Assembly: GCA_017979445.1 (NCBI GenBank)
Contig: CM030715.1
Coordinates: forward strand, 12,702,187-12,766,186
DNA: 64,000 bases
Direction of reading: 5' to 3'
Source of the DNA: Akebia trifoliata
Lineage: Eukaryota > Streptophyta > Magnoliopsida > Ranunculales > Lardizabalaceae
Position 1 is the first letter of the stretch; each line of letters begins with the position of its first letter. The notes beneath the pieces are model-generated. The model was not told the DNA's origin. It ran no database searches and worked only from the letters and a program-made list of their open reading frames with translations. Made by a program: the position numbers and the translations under genes. Of the stretch, positions 1-9,794 are shown one piece after another.

Positions 1-1335
1 TGGAAAATGTTCTTTCATGGCTTGATCCCATTTGACTGAGCATATCTTTTCGAATTCGAACCTACTAAGTTCTATCCCCTGTTGTTCTGGCTGAATCTCA
101 AGCAGTGGCTCATTCTTGGCCTCAGTACTATTTACGATCCCTACAATTTCAGCGTCTCCATGAAGAGTAATTACTAGCCCATCCTTGATAAACTTGACCT
201 TCTGGTGTAGCGTAGAAGGGATGGCTTTTATTTGGTGTAACCATGGTCTCCCTAACAGTAAATTGAAAGAGGATTGGATATCAATAACCTGAAATTCCAC
301 AGGAAATTCAGCTATACCTGTGGACAATCGAAGGTGCAAAATTCCCAGTACATCCCTCTTGGTGTTATCATAAGCCCTAACACCTTGATTAGTGGGCTTG
401 AGATCTTCAGTCTTAAACCCGAGACAAGTAGCAGTTTTCAACGGGCAAACGGTCAGTACACTCATGTTGTCGATCAAAACAAGAGGTACCCTCATCCCGT
501 TACAGTCAACTGTAATATGCAACGACTTAGTGTGGCTTTCCCCTTCTTTTGGGAAATCTGAGTCCGAGAAGAATAGGATATTATCCACGTAAGTTGCCCC
601 TACTATACTGGCCAGCTGATCTGGAGAAGTTTCAATGGAGACTTGGGCTGTGTTTAGTGCTTTGAGAACAGCCTCCCTATGAGCAGTAGAAGCCATGAGT
701 AAACCCCATACTGAGATATTGGCCCCTGATTTTTTCAACTGTTTGATCACGGAGTTATCCTCTTCGATGCTTTCCTTGGTGGGATCTTCTCCTTCTTTTC
801 TTGCCAAGGCTGCAGGATTATTAACACAGAGTTCTTGTGGCTTAAAAACTCTTTCCCCTTGAGTCATATGTCTAACTTCATCACAGGAAAGGGAAAAAGG
901 CTCATCTTCTTCAGTCAACAAGTATGGATCTTCGTTTGTCAAAGGTACAAGGCTTTTCAGATTCATTTGAGCCAACAGGTAACTAGTGAATGCAGGGCTA
1001 TCGTAACGGGGCGGGGATAAACAATATGTATTATCTGAGATTAAATCAAATGGTTCATAGTTCGTAGTGAAAACCTCATCAGTGAAGGCTATCCCGACAG
1101 GGGGGTAACTAGGCGATTTAACTTGGATTGGATGGATGAGAGAAACAGGGTCGAATAGTAATGGGGTGTGAGAAACCATGTTCAGGGTTGGTGGAGGTTG
1201 ATAGGTAGGTAGTAGATTAGTGGCGACATTTGGTGGGCTAGGAATTGTGATCTTTTTGTTATCAATGAGGTTTTGAATGGCATGGCGCAAGGTGATACAT
1301 CGATCCGTGTGATGGCCAGGATTTTGATAAAATTC
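1..1335 (-). pseudogene. E1 gag C-terminal part and aspartic protease (partial)
   Basis: One frame is open for all 445 codons from just after the TGA at 1336-1338 to base 1, so it has no stop inside the window. The first residues contain a degenerate knuckle-like motif (NPGHHTDRC) as in plant Tat/Ogre gag. Around positions 500-440 lies the protease core VLIDNMSVLTVCPL; family members usually have D-N-G-S or D-T-G-A here, so the glycine after the catalytic Asp is replaced. LLLGRPWLH near 230 matches the second conserved protease motif. The product would process the retroelement polyprotein. The stop upstream and the altered active site suggest it is not functional. RT would follow beyond the left edge. 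Confidence 0.8.
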
Positions 1336-2392
1336 TCAAAATAAGTTGGGATTGTGTCCGGCTGGCAAGGGATTCGGTAAAGGTCGATGTTGAATCGGGA
1401 TAAGCAACCCTTTTTTCAAAAGTTTTTGCAAAGCTACGGTAAGAGTCATCCCTAAATTGGCAAATTGACGCGGAGTTCGAGGTTGACTTGGGTAAACCTG
1501 GTTATTAGCCCTGGCCGGGGGTTGAGCTGTTGTAACGGAGGTATTGGCGATGTAAGTATGGTTGATATTGGGTTTGGGAACATATGGTTTCTTATGCTTG
1601 TTATCTGAGGGGTTAGAAAGAATTCCAAAGGCAAATGCATCCTCGAGTTGGCTTCCGGTTTGTAACAAGGATTCAAAAGTAGGGAGGTATTGGGCTACTA
1701 GGTGCTGAGCATATCCTTGAAAGAGATTCTTTAGGATAATCGCTACTTGTTCCTTCTTCGAAGGTCTATCCCACATTTGAGAAGTCTTGGCCCTCCAGCG
1801 ACCAAAGAAATCAGTAAATGTCTCCCCATTTTTCTGTTTAGTTACTTCCAAATCCCTTCTTGAGGTCTCAATTTTGGTACTATATTTATACTGATGCTAG
1901 AATGCCTTTGACATGTTCTCCCATGTACCCACAGTAACTGGATCTTGAGACATTAGCCAACGTAGTGCTGATCCTGATAAAGTTCTTTGGAACAATAATG
2001 TCATTTGTTCGTCGCTGAGCCCCATAGTGCGCATGTTGGTAACATACACCTTAAGATGCGTTTTCGCACACCCTGTCCCACTGAACTTGTCCATTTCAGG
2101 CATCACAAACTTCTCTGGCAAATGGATTCTAGGGATGCGGTTCAGAGCTTCAATGCCTGTTGCAATTTCATCAATACCCTTTATACTCTTCATAGCTGAC
2201 TCCAATTAGACATTCTATTAGATAACGCTGGATTTTCATCAACATACTCTTCATCTCCGTCGAGCTCGAAGATTTCACGTAGACGTTTCTCTTCAACCTT
2301 TTTTCCTTTTGGGTCATCTAGAGGATTTCCCGTCAATTCCAAGGTCTATTCTAACATTTCCACTTTGCCTTTTATATTGTTGATGTCATTGG
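1336..2392 (-). pseudogene. E1 gag, central part (broken)
   Basis: Encodes the retrotransposon gag core that would form the capsid shell. Recognisable blocks are FSGTGCAKTHLKVY, LLFQRTLSGSALRWL (about 2080-1950) and FTDFFGRWRAK with LVAQYLPTFESLL (about 1810-1670), which match the plant Ty3/gypsy gag domain. Breaks: TAG at 2346-2348, a one-base frameshift near 2206-2215, TAG at 1897-1899 and TGA at 1336-1338. Upstream, the frame is cut at 2393 by the chromovirus and resumes at 8240 on the other side. The reading directions, lengths and the 5-bp duplication agree that 8241-8287 and this block were one gene. Confidence 0.8.
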
Positions 2393-2397
2393 CAAAG
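2393..2397. repeat. Target site duplication CAAAG of the chromovirus
   Basis: The same five bases, caaag, occur at 2393-2397 and 8236-8240, directly outside the two LTRs. They mark a single integrase-mediated insertion into E1 gag. Confidence 0.95.
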
Positions 2398-2970
2398 TGT
2401 CACGGCCCTATTCTTTCGAAACGGGGTCGTGCAGCGCAAGGGGGGTCAAATCCACTTGCAAGCCTGTAAAATGATCGTACACCACACACACGTAGCTAGC
2501 AAACAAGTAAACGAGGCAACACGAGATAAAGCCCGGAGGCAACTTTGTTGATATAATATTGATTACACGGTGTAACGTTATAAAAGCAAATAGATGCGTT
2601 ACAAGCAATTGATGATCCTATGACACGCGGGACTTCCACGGAGCTGGGCTTCAACAACGTGGGTGTAGGCCAGGGATTGGGATAGCACTGACACCCTTCC
2701 TACAAAGTGTATGCTAAGTCTTTACTAGATTTCCAGAAGGGAACATCAAAAGTAGAGGCCGGTCATACTCCCTTATTACTAAAATGCCACTAAGCTAACA
2801 AGGATGCCCTGGCACGGGGCTGACATGTACCCTAAGCTAACAGATATGCCCTGGTACGGGGTCTGACATGGTTTCATAACGAGCCTTACATAGTATTACA
2901 TGGGTGCTCCCAGGTGACTCCGGGGCGAGACACACCTAAACTCTAGGTGTCAGAGTACATGGCCGTTACA
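2398..2970 (-). repeat. Chromovirus 3' LTR (573 bp)
   Basis: Begins TGTCACGGCC and ends GGCCGTTACA on the plus strand, giving short inverted ends and TG...CA boundaries. It repeats 7654-8235 at about 98% identity. The 66-residue open frames inside both LTRs are by-products, not genes. Confidence 0.95.
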
Positions 2971-2985
2971 GTCTCCCCCACCTAT
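2971..2985 (-). promoter_or_regulatory. Polypurine tract of the chromovirus
   Basis: On the minus strand the bases next to the 3' LTR read AGGTGGGGGAGAC. A purine run at this position primes plus-strand DNA synthesis. It overlaps the last codons of the integrase frame. Confidence 0.8.
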
Positions 2986-5900
2986 TCTGCAGACGTCCTC
3001 GTCGCATTGTCCCTGACAAACTCTTCAATCTTCTGCTTGAATGGTTGTAGGTTCTCTGCTCTCTCCCAGGTGGCTTTGCATTCTGGCAAGTTCTTCCATG
3101 TGACAAAATACTCCATGTGCTGTTGTTTGCTTGAATTGCTGCTAACTTGACACTCGGCGAGAACTTGGTCGGCAACACGTTCCGGCTGGATTGTTGAACG
3201 AGAAGGTGAATGTGTTGGAATGCTGCGTGCGGGATCTGCTGGATCTGCATGGAATGGCTTGAGACAGCTGGCATGGAAGACAGGGTGGATGTTGCGTAAC
3301 CAGTGCGGTAACTTCAACTTGAAGGAAACCTTGCCAACTCGGGAGAGGATGAGCATTGGACCTTCATAACGCTGTAGTAGTCCCCTGTGTGCTCGCTGTA
3401 CTCGATTGAACCTTCTCAACTGATCTGTCTTGAGTAGAACTAAGTCACCAACTTTGAAACGATCTGGTCGACGATGTTCATCAACCCATTTCTTCATCCG
3501 CTTTGACACTTTTTCAAGGTAAGATCTGGCAATTTCATTGTTGTCCTGCCAAAACTTAGCAAACTTGTACGCCCTTGGACACTGTCCCTGATATCCTGAA
3601 ACAATAGTATGAGGAGTTAAAGGTTGTTTGCCAGTAATAAGTTCAAAAGGACTCTTGTTGGAGGAAGAGCTCTTCTGAATGTTGAAACAGAATTGTGCGA
3701 CATCGAGAAGATTCGCCCAATCCTTTTGGTTGGCAGTAACAAAATGCCTGAGATATTCCTCCAACATGGCATTAAATCTTTCAGTCTGCCTATCTATTTG
3801 AGGATGTCCACTGGTCGAAAAGTCAAGCTGAGACCCAAGTAATCTGAACAATTCGGTCCAGAATCTCCCTGTAAATCTTGAATCCCTGTCGCTGACAATG
3901 TTCTTGGGCACACCCCAATACTTGATGATATGCTTGAGGAACAAGTGCATTGTTTCTTCTGCTGAGCAATAAGTCGAGGTCGGTATAAATGTAGCATATT
4001 TGGAGAAACGGTCCACAACCACAAGGATGGATCCATACTCTGCAACCTTCGGCAAACCTGTGACAAAGTCCATAGAAACACTTTCCCAAGGCCTTTGGGG
4101 AACTGGAAGAGGTTCCAGTAGCCCGATAGGTTTGTCGCGCCCGATCTTGTCTTGCTGGCAAATGAGGCAGGTCCTCACGTAGTCTAACACATCATCACGG
4201 ATGTTCGGCTAGTAGTATCCTCGCTCCAAGAGAGCTAATGTGCGACGCCAGCCCGGATGGCCAACCCATGGAGTGTCGTGACACTCCCTCATCAGTTCTC
4301 GTCTTAGCCCGTCCGCACGTGGAACAAACATGCGGCTCTTGGTGGTATATAACAACCCATCCCGAAGCCAGAAACGGTGCGCTTTCCCCTTCTGCACCAT
4401 ATCCAATATGGCCTTCGCCTGGGGATCACTGTTCAAACCATCATGAATTATCTGCTGTAAAGTGCTGGTAACCTGAGAAACTTGTCGCTGAAGGGCTGCT
4501 AGCTCTGTTTTGTGACTCAAGGCATCGGCCACGCTGTTGTTCTTTCCTGGCTTGTAATCCAAGGCCAAGTCAAACTCTGCGAGGAATTCTTGCCAACGAG
4601 CCTGTTTTGGTGTCAACTTCTTCTGAGTCAGGAAATGACTCACTGCCACATTATCAGTCTTCACATGAACTTGTGACCCCAACAGATAATGTCTCCAAAC
4701 TCTCAAACAGTGGATGACAACTAACAACTCTTTCTCCTGTGCGGTATAGCGTCTCTCAGCATCATTGAGCTTCCGACTTTCATAAGCAAGCGGATGCCCA
4801 TCCTGTAACAACACTCTTCCAATAGCAAAGTCGGATGCATCTGTCTGAACTTCAAACGGCTTGGTGATGTCGGGTAGAGCTAAGACTGGGTCTTGCATAA
4901 CAGCAAGCTTGAGGTCTTCAAACGCCTCATTACACTTGTCCGACCAGGACCAAGTGTGATCTTTCTTCAACAGGTCTGTGAGAGGTGCGGCTCTTTTGGA
5001 ATAATCTTGGACGAAACGTCTATAATAGTTCACAAGAACAAGGAATGACCTGAGTTCTATGACGGTAGATGGGGTTTTCCATTCATCAATGGCTCGCACT
5101 TTCTCCATGTCCATCTGGATCTGTCCATTACCCACAACATGGCCAAGAAACATAATCTGCTCTTGGGCGAATGAACACTTCTCTAGCTTGACATACAACT
5201 GATTGTCGCGAAGCACTTGGAATACCTTGCGGAGATGTTGAACGTGCTCTTCTAAGGTAGAACTGAATACTATAATATCATCAAGATATACCACAATAAA
5301 CTTGTCGAGGTACGGTCTGAAGAGGTCATTCATCAAGGTGCAGAATGTCGCAGGTGCATTCGTAAGGCCAAAAGGCATAACTAAGAACTCATAAGCACCA
5401 TACCTGGTAGAACAGGTAGTTTTCGGCTCATCTCCATCTGCAACCCGTACTTGATAGTACCCTGATCTCAAATCCAACTTGGAAAAATACTTGGCTGCCC
5501 CAAGTTGATCAAACAAATCGGCAATCAGTGGAATCGGATACTTATTCTTGACGGTAACCTTGTTCAGCGCTCGGTAGTCTACACAAAGTCGCAATGACCC
5601 ATCATGCTTCTTCTGGAATAAAATAGGCGCCCCATAAGGTGCCTTAGAAGGTCTGATAAATCCAGACTCCAGAAGTCCATCAAGTTGCTTGCGTAGCTCA
5701 GCTAGTTCCAGAGGACTCATCCTGTATGGCCCCTTTGCAGGAGGCTTGGTACCAGGTACTAGTTCGATTTGATGATCAATCGGCCTACGTGGCGGTAGGG
5801 TCTTCGGAAGTTCTTCCAGCATAACATCATCAAATTCAGTCAAAACCTGTTTAACCAATGGGGGAGTTGAACTATGGTCCTGATCATCAGGTTCAACTCG

Positions 5901-7568
5901 CAAGGTAGCAAGAAACGTTTGCTCACCTTTCTTCAACCCTTTCTTCAGCTGAAGGGCTGAGATCATCTTTCCCTCTTCTTTACCTATAGAGAGAGGAATG
6001 AAGCTTGGACTTTCACCTAGCAAGCCCAAAGTGTTGGCAAATGGCATCGGAACGGCCCTGTTCTGTCGTAGAAAGTCCATCCCAATGATAACTCGAAACT
6101 CATCGAGTGGAACTGTGAGAAGATCTAGCTTACCCTTCCATGGACCTATCTTGATGGCCACGGACTTGGCCGACCCTTGTATAGGAGTGGCCTCGGAGTT
6201 AACAGCTTTCATACGGCTTGAATCCTTTTCGAGCCGGATATTGAGGCGCTTCGCCTCTGCAGGGGAAATGAAGCTATGTGTAGCTCTCGTATCAACCATT
6301 GCCTGGGTGGTCTTACCACCAATCTCCACATCAACATACATAAGACCCTTACGCTGACGGATCGTCTTAGTCTCAGAGGTCTGTTTCATTGCATTCAACA
6401 GATGCATAGCTCCCATATGAGAAGATTCATCCTCACCTTTCTCACTTGAACTCTCGTGACTAAGGTCACTCTGGGAAGCTAACAATGCATTCAACTTGCT
6501 TCTTTGTGGGCAATTGAACGTCTTATGAGGACCACCACACAAGTAACACTGAATCTTGTTGTGGTGATTGTTGGACTGGGTACCGGTGTTCTTCGAAGGG
6601 GAGGAATCCCAGTGGGATCTCCTGCTTGGACTGTGTCTAGATCCTCCATTTTTACCTTTGGAAGACCCATGGGTGCGTTCACTCTGCGAAGAGGACCCTT
6701 TCGACTGATTGGATACCTTCTTCCTATTCCCATCCACGGGAGAATAGTCCGTCAACCGCTCAGCTGCGGCTATAGCAGTCGTGAGGTCTTGCACACGTTG
6801 CCTCTGTAATTCTGTCTGAACCCAAGGCTTAAGCCCTTCTGTAAACGAGAACAGCTTTTCTTTCTCTGACATATCACGGATATCAAGCATTAATGCAGAA
6901 AATTGCTTGACGTAGTCGTGCACGGTACCAGTATGTTGGAGTTGCCTCAACTTCCTGCTGGCAATGAACTCCACATTCTCGGGTAGGAACTGATTCTTCA
7001 GCTCCTTTTTGAGGTCTTCCCATGTATCGATGGAGCATTGGCCACTCTCAAACTCGGTGTACTTTGTTCGCCACCATAGCTTAGCGTCACCTGCAAGATA
7101 CATAGAAGCAGTTGTTACTTTTACCTCTTCTGAATCCAGTCGAGCTGCACGGAAGTACTGTTACATGTCAAACAGGAAATTCTCGAGCTCTTTCGCATCG
7201 CGTGCACCACTGAAGGCGCGTGGCTCGGGGACTCGCAAGCGCGAGGGAGGAGCATCACTACCGGTAGGCCGCTCGTTACCAACGGCTCTTACCAGGAGAC
7301 CTACCTTAGTAGTGAGCTCCGTGATCTATTCCTGTAAAGTCGCTATGGATCCTCGGGTATCTTCCTCGAGGTCAATCATTCTGGCTCGGAATGTCTCGGA
7401 TCTTTCCTCCAGCGTGTTCTGTCGATCATCCAATTGCGCAATACCATCAACTATCCCGGATAGCATACCTACCTTTTCCTCTAATACCTCTATGCGTTCC
7501 TTGTTTGTACGTGGTGCTGGTGTGTTTAGAGCGGGTAGATCCGCGGTACTAGTAGTTCCTCTTACCAT
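2982..7568 (-). pseudogene. Chromovirus gag-pol polyprotein with three nonsense codons
   Basis: A single frame of 1529 codons encodes gag, protease, RT, RNase H, integrase and chromodomain. Visible in order: a coiled-coil-like N-terminus; gag core ([10 protein letters not shown]); zinc knuckle C-x2-C-x4-H-x4-C ([13 protein letters not shown]); protease with DTRATH in place of DTGATH; RT with [11 protein letters not shown]; RNase H with QTDASDFA; the integrase H-H-C-C finger (CLICQQ), the D-D-E core (MDFVTGLP, SDRDSRF, QTER) and a GP(Y/F)-type module (RYEGPML); C-terminal chromodomain (YFVTWKNLPECKATWER). In-frame stops lie at 7326-7328 (TAG), 7161-7163 (TAA) and 4209-4211 (TAG, where a conserved Trp is expected). 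G-to-R changes sit in protease (DTR) and integrase (DRQTE). No frameshift is present. Confidence 0.93.
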
Positions 7569-7637
7569 CGTTCGCGTGAACTAAATGGAATCTCGGGAGA
7601 ATAACTAGGGGGAATACCAACTGTGCTCAAACAACTG

Positions 7638-7651
7638 CTGCTCTGATACCA
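7638..7651 (-). promoter_or_regulatory. Primer binding site, initiator tRNA-Met type
   Basis: On the minus strand the sequence two bases inside the 5' LTR reads TGGTATCAGAGCAG. TGGTATCAGAGC is the classical plant PBS complementary to the 3' end of initiator tRNA-Met. Confidence 0.92.
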
Positions 7652-7653
7652 AC

Positions 7654-8235
7654 TGTCACAGCCCTATTCTTTCGAAGCGGGGTCGTGCGGCGCAAGGAGG
7701 GTCAAATCTACTTGCAAGCCTGTAAAATGATCGTACACCACACACACGTAGCTAGCAAACAAGTAAACGAGGCAACATGAGATAAAGCCCGGAGGCAACT
7801 TTGTTGATATAATATTGATTACACGGTGTAACGTTATAAAAGCAAATAGATGCGTTACAAGCAATTGATGATCCTATGACACGCGGGACTTCCACGGAGC
7901 TGGACTTCAAGGGCTTCAACAACGTGGGTGTAGGCTAGGGATTGGGATAGCACTGACACCCTTCCTACAAAGTGTATGCTAAGTCTTTACTAGATTTCCA
8001 GAAGGGAACATCAAAAGTAGAGGCCGGTCATACTCCCTTATTACTAAAATGCCACTAAGCTAACAAGGATGCCCTGGCACGGGGCTGACATGTACCCTAA
8101 GCTAACAGATATGCCCTGGTATGGGGGCTGACATGGCTTCATAACGAGCCTTACATAGTATTACATGGGTGCTCCCGGGTGACTCCGGGGCGAGACACAC
8201 CTAAACTCTAGGTGTCAGAGTACATGGCCGTTACA
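7654..8235 (-). repeat. Chromovirus 5' LTR (582 bp)
   Basis: Starts TGTCACAGCC and ends GGCCGTTACA on the plus strand, followed by the CAAAG duplication. It is nine bases longer than the 3' LTR because of a short duplication near 7905-7915 (cttcaagggcttcaac). Confidence 0.95.
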
Positions 8236-8240
8236 CAAAG

Positions 8241-8287
8241 GTTGCCAAGATCTTACGGATCTCTGTGAGCTCAGATACTGAAGCCAT
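8241..8287 (-). pseudogene. E1 gag N-terminus, cut off by the chromovirus
   Basis: An ATG at 8287 opens 15 codons (MASVSELTEIRKILA) that run into the CAAAG duplication at 8240 and, by position and frame, into the gag block starting at 2392. E2 and E3 have homologous sequence at this gag start, but there the ATG position reads GTG. Confidence 0.7.
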
Positions 8288-8597
8288 CTCTGCTTGTTGA
8301 CTTGGTAATGTGGTTCGTTCTAACCGACTGGACTTACGACTTCAACTAGGAGGTGGACGCTTGAGTTTGGGCGCAATGATAATCCTATATGACCCCATCA
8401 AAGGTAGATTTAGTCAATTTAAGTATTACCCCCTTGATAACATTTTAGGGAATCATTTTATTGAGATTTGTGCACCAATCCATTAATTAATCCATTCACA
8501 CAATGAGTATTCGAAAAGGAAATAAATATTTACTCTAAAAGAAAGATAGTTTTATTTAAAATGATTGACAAACAATATGTTCTTATTAAAACATCTT

Positions 8598-9794
8598 TCA
8601 ACAAATTTGATTTGAACTATTTTTACATGGACGCTTGGCTTTTTCTTGATGGTCATTAGGATTGCTGTCAGGCTTGACCCTCTTGGCTCTAACAACTGGC
8701 TCTTTGAATTCCACTGGTCCGTCTGGATATCCTAAGGTGCGCTTGTTCCAAGTTTTCTCAATGAGGTGCACTAACTTTTCAATCAAAGGTTCGGGGGGAA
8801 AGAAAGCTTTGTGCTGGGGTAAGGATAACTCTATAGGTACATCGTACTATTCTGGGATCAGATTAGGATGGTAAAAAGATGTTTCTTCTAAACCAATCAG
8901 ACGGACATAGTAGGATCCTTTGGTTCCTAGAACAGGGGGATCAGTCATCCACTAAGGGCACCTAAAATCGATATGACAGGCAAGGCGAGAGTCTAACCAT
9001 TTGCTCCAAGCTTTGACTGAGTTGTGATGCACTAACAGGTTTCTCTTGGAAAAGTGTTCTGGCCCATATTCGAGGTTTGAATGAACCTCTATGATTTTGA
9101 GACAGTCACAAAGCCACATATAGAGTAAGTAGGGGCTTCCTTTGAAGTTTTCCCCCTCACCGTTTTTTATGGCATCTAAACCTGAGAAGGTTTCAACAAG
9201 GATGAGAGGTACTGGGTTGGCTTTCCTTGAGAGTTGAAAGGCTATATCTATGAAAGACTCAGGGATGGTTTGGCCATCACTATTGGAGGTCAGTATGTAT
9301 TAGGCTAGGATTCCTAGGCACAATCGATAATCTCTAGTAGCTCGCCAGGCTTCAGATTTTACATTGATAGGGTGACTGCGGGAGCGATACGGGCCCAATA
9401 AAGGTACTAAGTTCAATCTCCCGTCATGGACTAAGGCCTTGGCTTCTTCCTTGGAAATGTTTAGTACTGTGGCGAGTTCATCAGAATATCCGATCTTCAA
9501 TGAGGGCTTGACTAGAGGTCCTGAAGTGGATATTCTCATGATGCCACAATAATCCTCGTGAGTGAGGCACAAGTGCATATACCCCATATGGAATATGTGA
9601 AGATAGGGGTTCCATCGCTTAGCCATAGCATGTAAAAGGTTCCAATCTATCTCAAACTCATGGAAGTAAAGAGCACTCCTCAACATGAATCTCCCAAAAT
9701 TGATCTTCTCTACAGGGTGCATTCCTATGACGGTTGTTTTGACTAACTGATCGATTGGGTTATCGCCGGCGGCTAACATCCTGGTTTGACACAA
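8598..9794 (-). pseudogene. E1 ORF1, DUF7745-like protein upstream of gag (three nonsense codons)
   Basis: One frame of about 399 codons from the ATG at 9794 to the stop at 8598, broken only by in-frame stops at 9300-9302 (TAA), 8952-8954 (TAG) and 8847-8849 (TAG). The N-terminal third contains IDWNLLHAMAKRWNPY followed by a T-x-E-D-Y-x-x-I motif; this W-N-P-Y / E-Y pattern is what I recall for the plant DUF7745 family, which has many retroelement-linked members. The C-terminus is lysine-rich (RAKRVKPDSNPNDHQEKAKR). Ogre elements are known to carry an ORF1 of unknown function between leader and gag, and this frame is at that position. Its role is unknown. E2 and E3 lack it entirely. Family assignment is from memory of the pattern, without a search. 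Confidence 0.65.

Larger units (their letters stand above)
2398..8235 (-). mobile_element. Chromovirus (Ty3/gypsy with chromodomain), nearly complete, 5.8 kb
   Basis: Complete structure on the minus strand: 5' LTR 7654-8235, initiator-Met PBS, one gag-pol frame 7568-2982, polypurine tract, 3' LTR 2398-2970, CAAAG duplication on both sides. The integrase ends in a chromodomain, which places it among chromoviruses; the RT wording [16 protein letters not shown] and the small size would suit the Galadriel or Reina lineages, but I cannot separate them. The LTRs differ at about 11 positions in 573, almost all transitions, plus one 9-bp indel, so the insertion is fairly recent. Three nonsense codons make the polyprotein non-functional as it stands. 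Confidence 0.95.

Noticed and set aside
2408..2608. 66-codon frames inside both chromovirus LTRs (also 7664-7864)
   Set aside because: Their repetition follows from LTR duplication; there is no gene context.
3624..3842. Plus-strand frames over the chromovirus pol gene
   Set aside because: Shadows of the strong minus-strand gag-pol frame.
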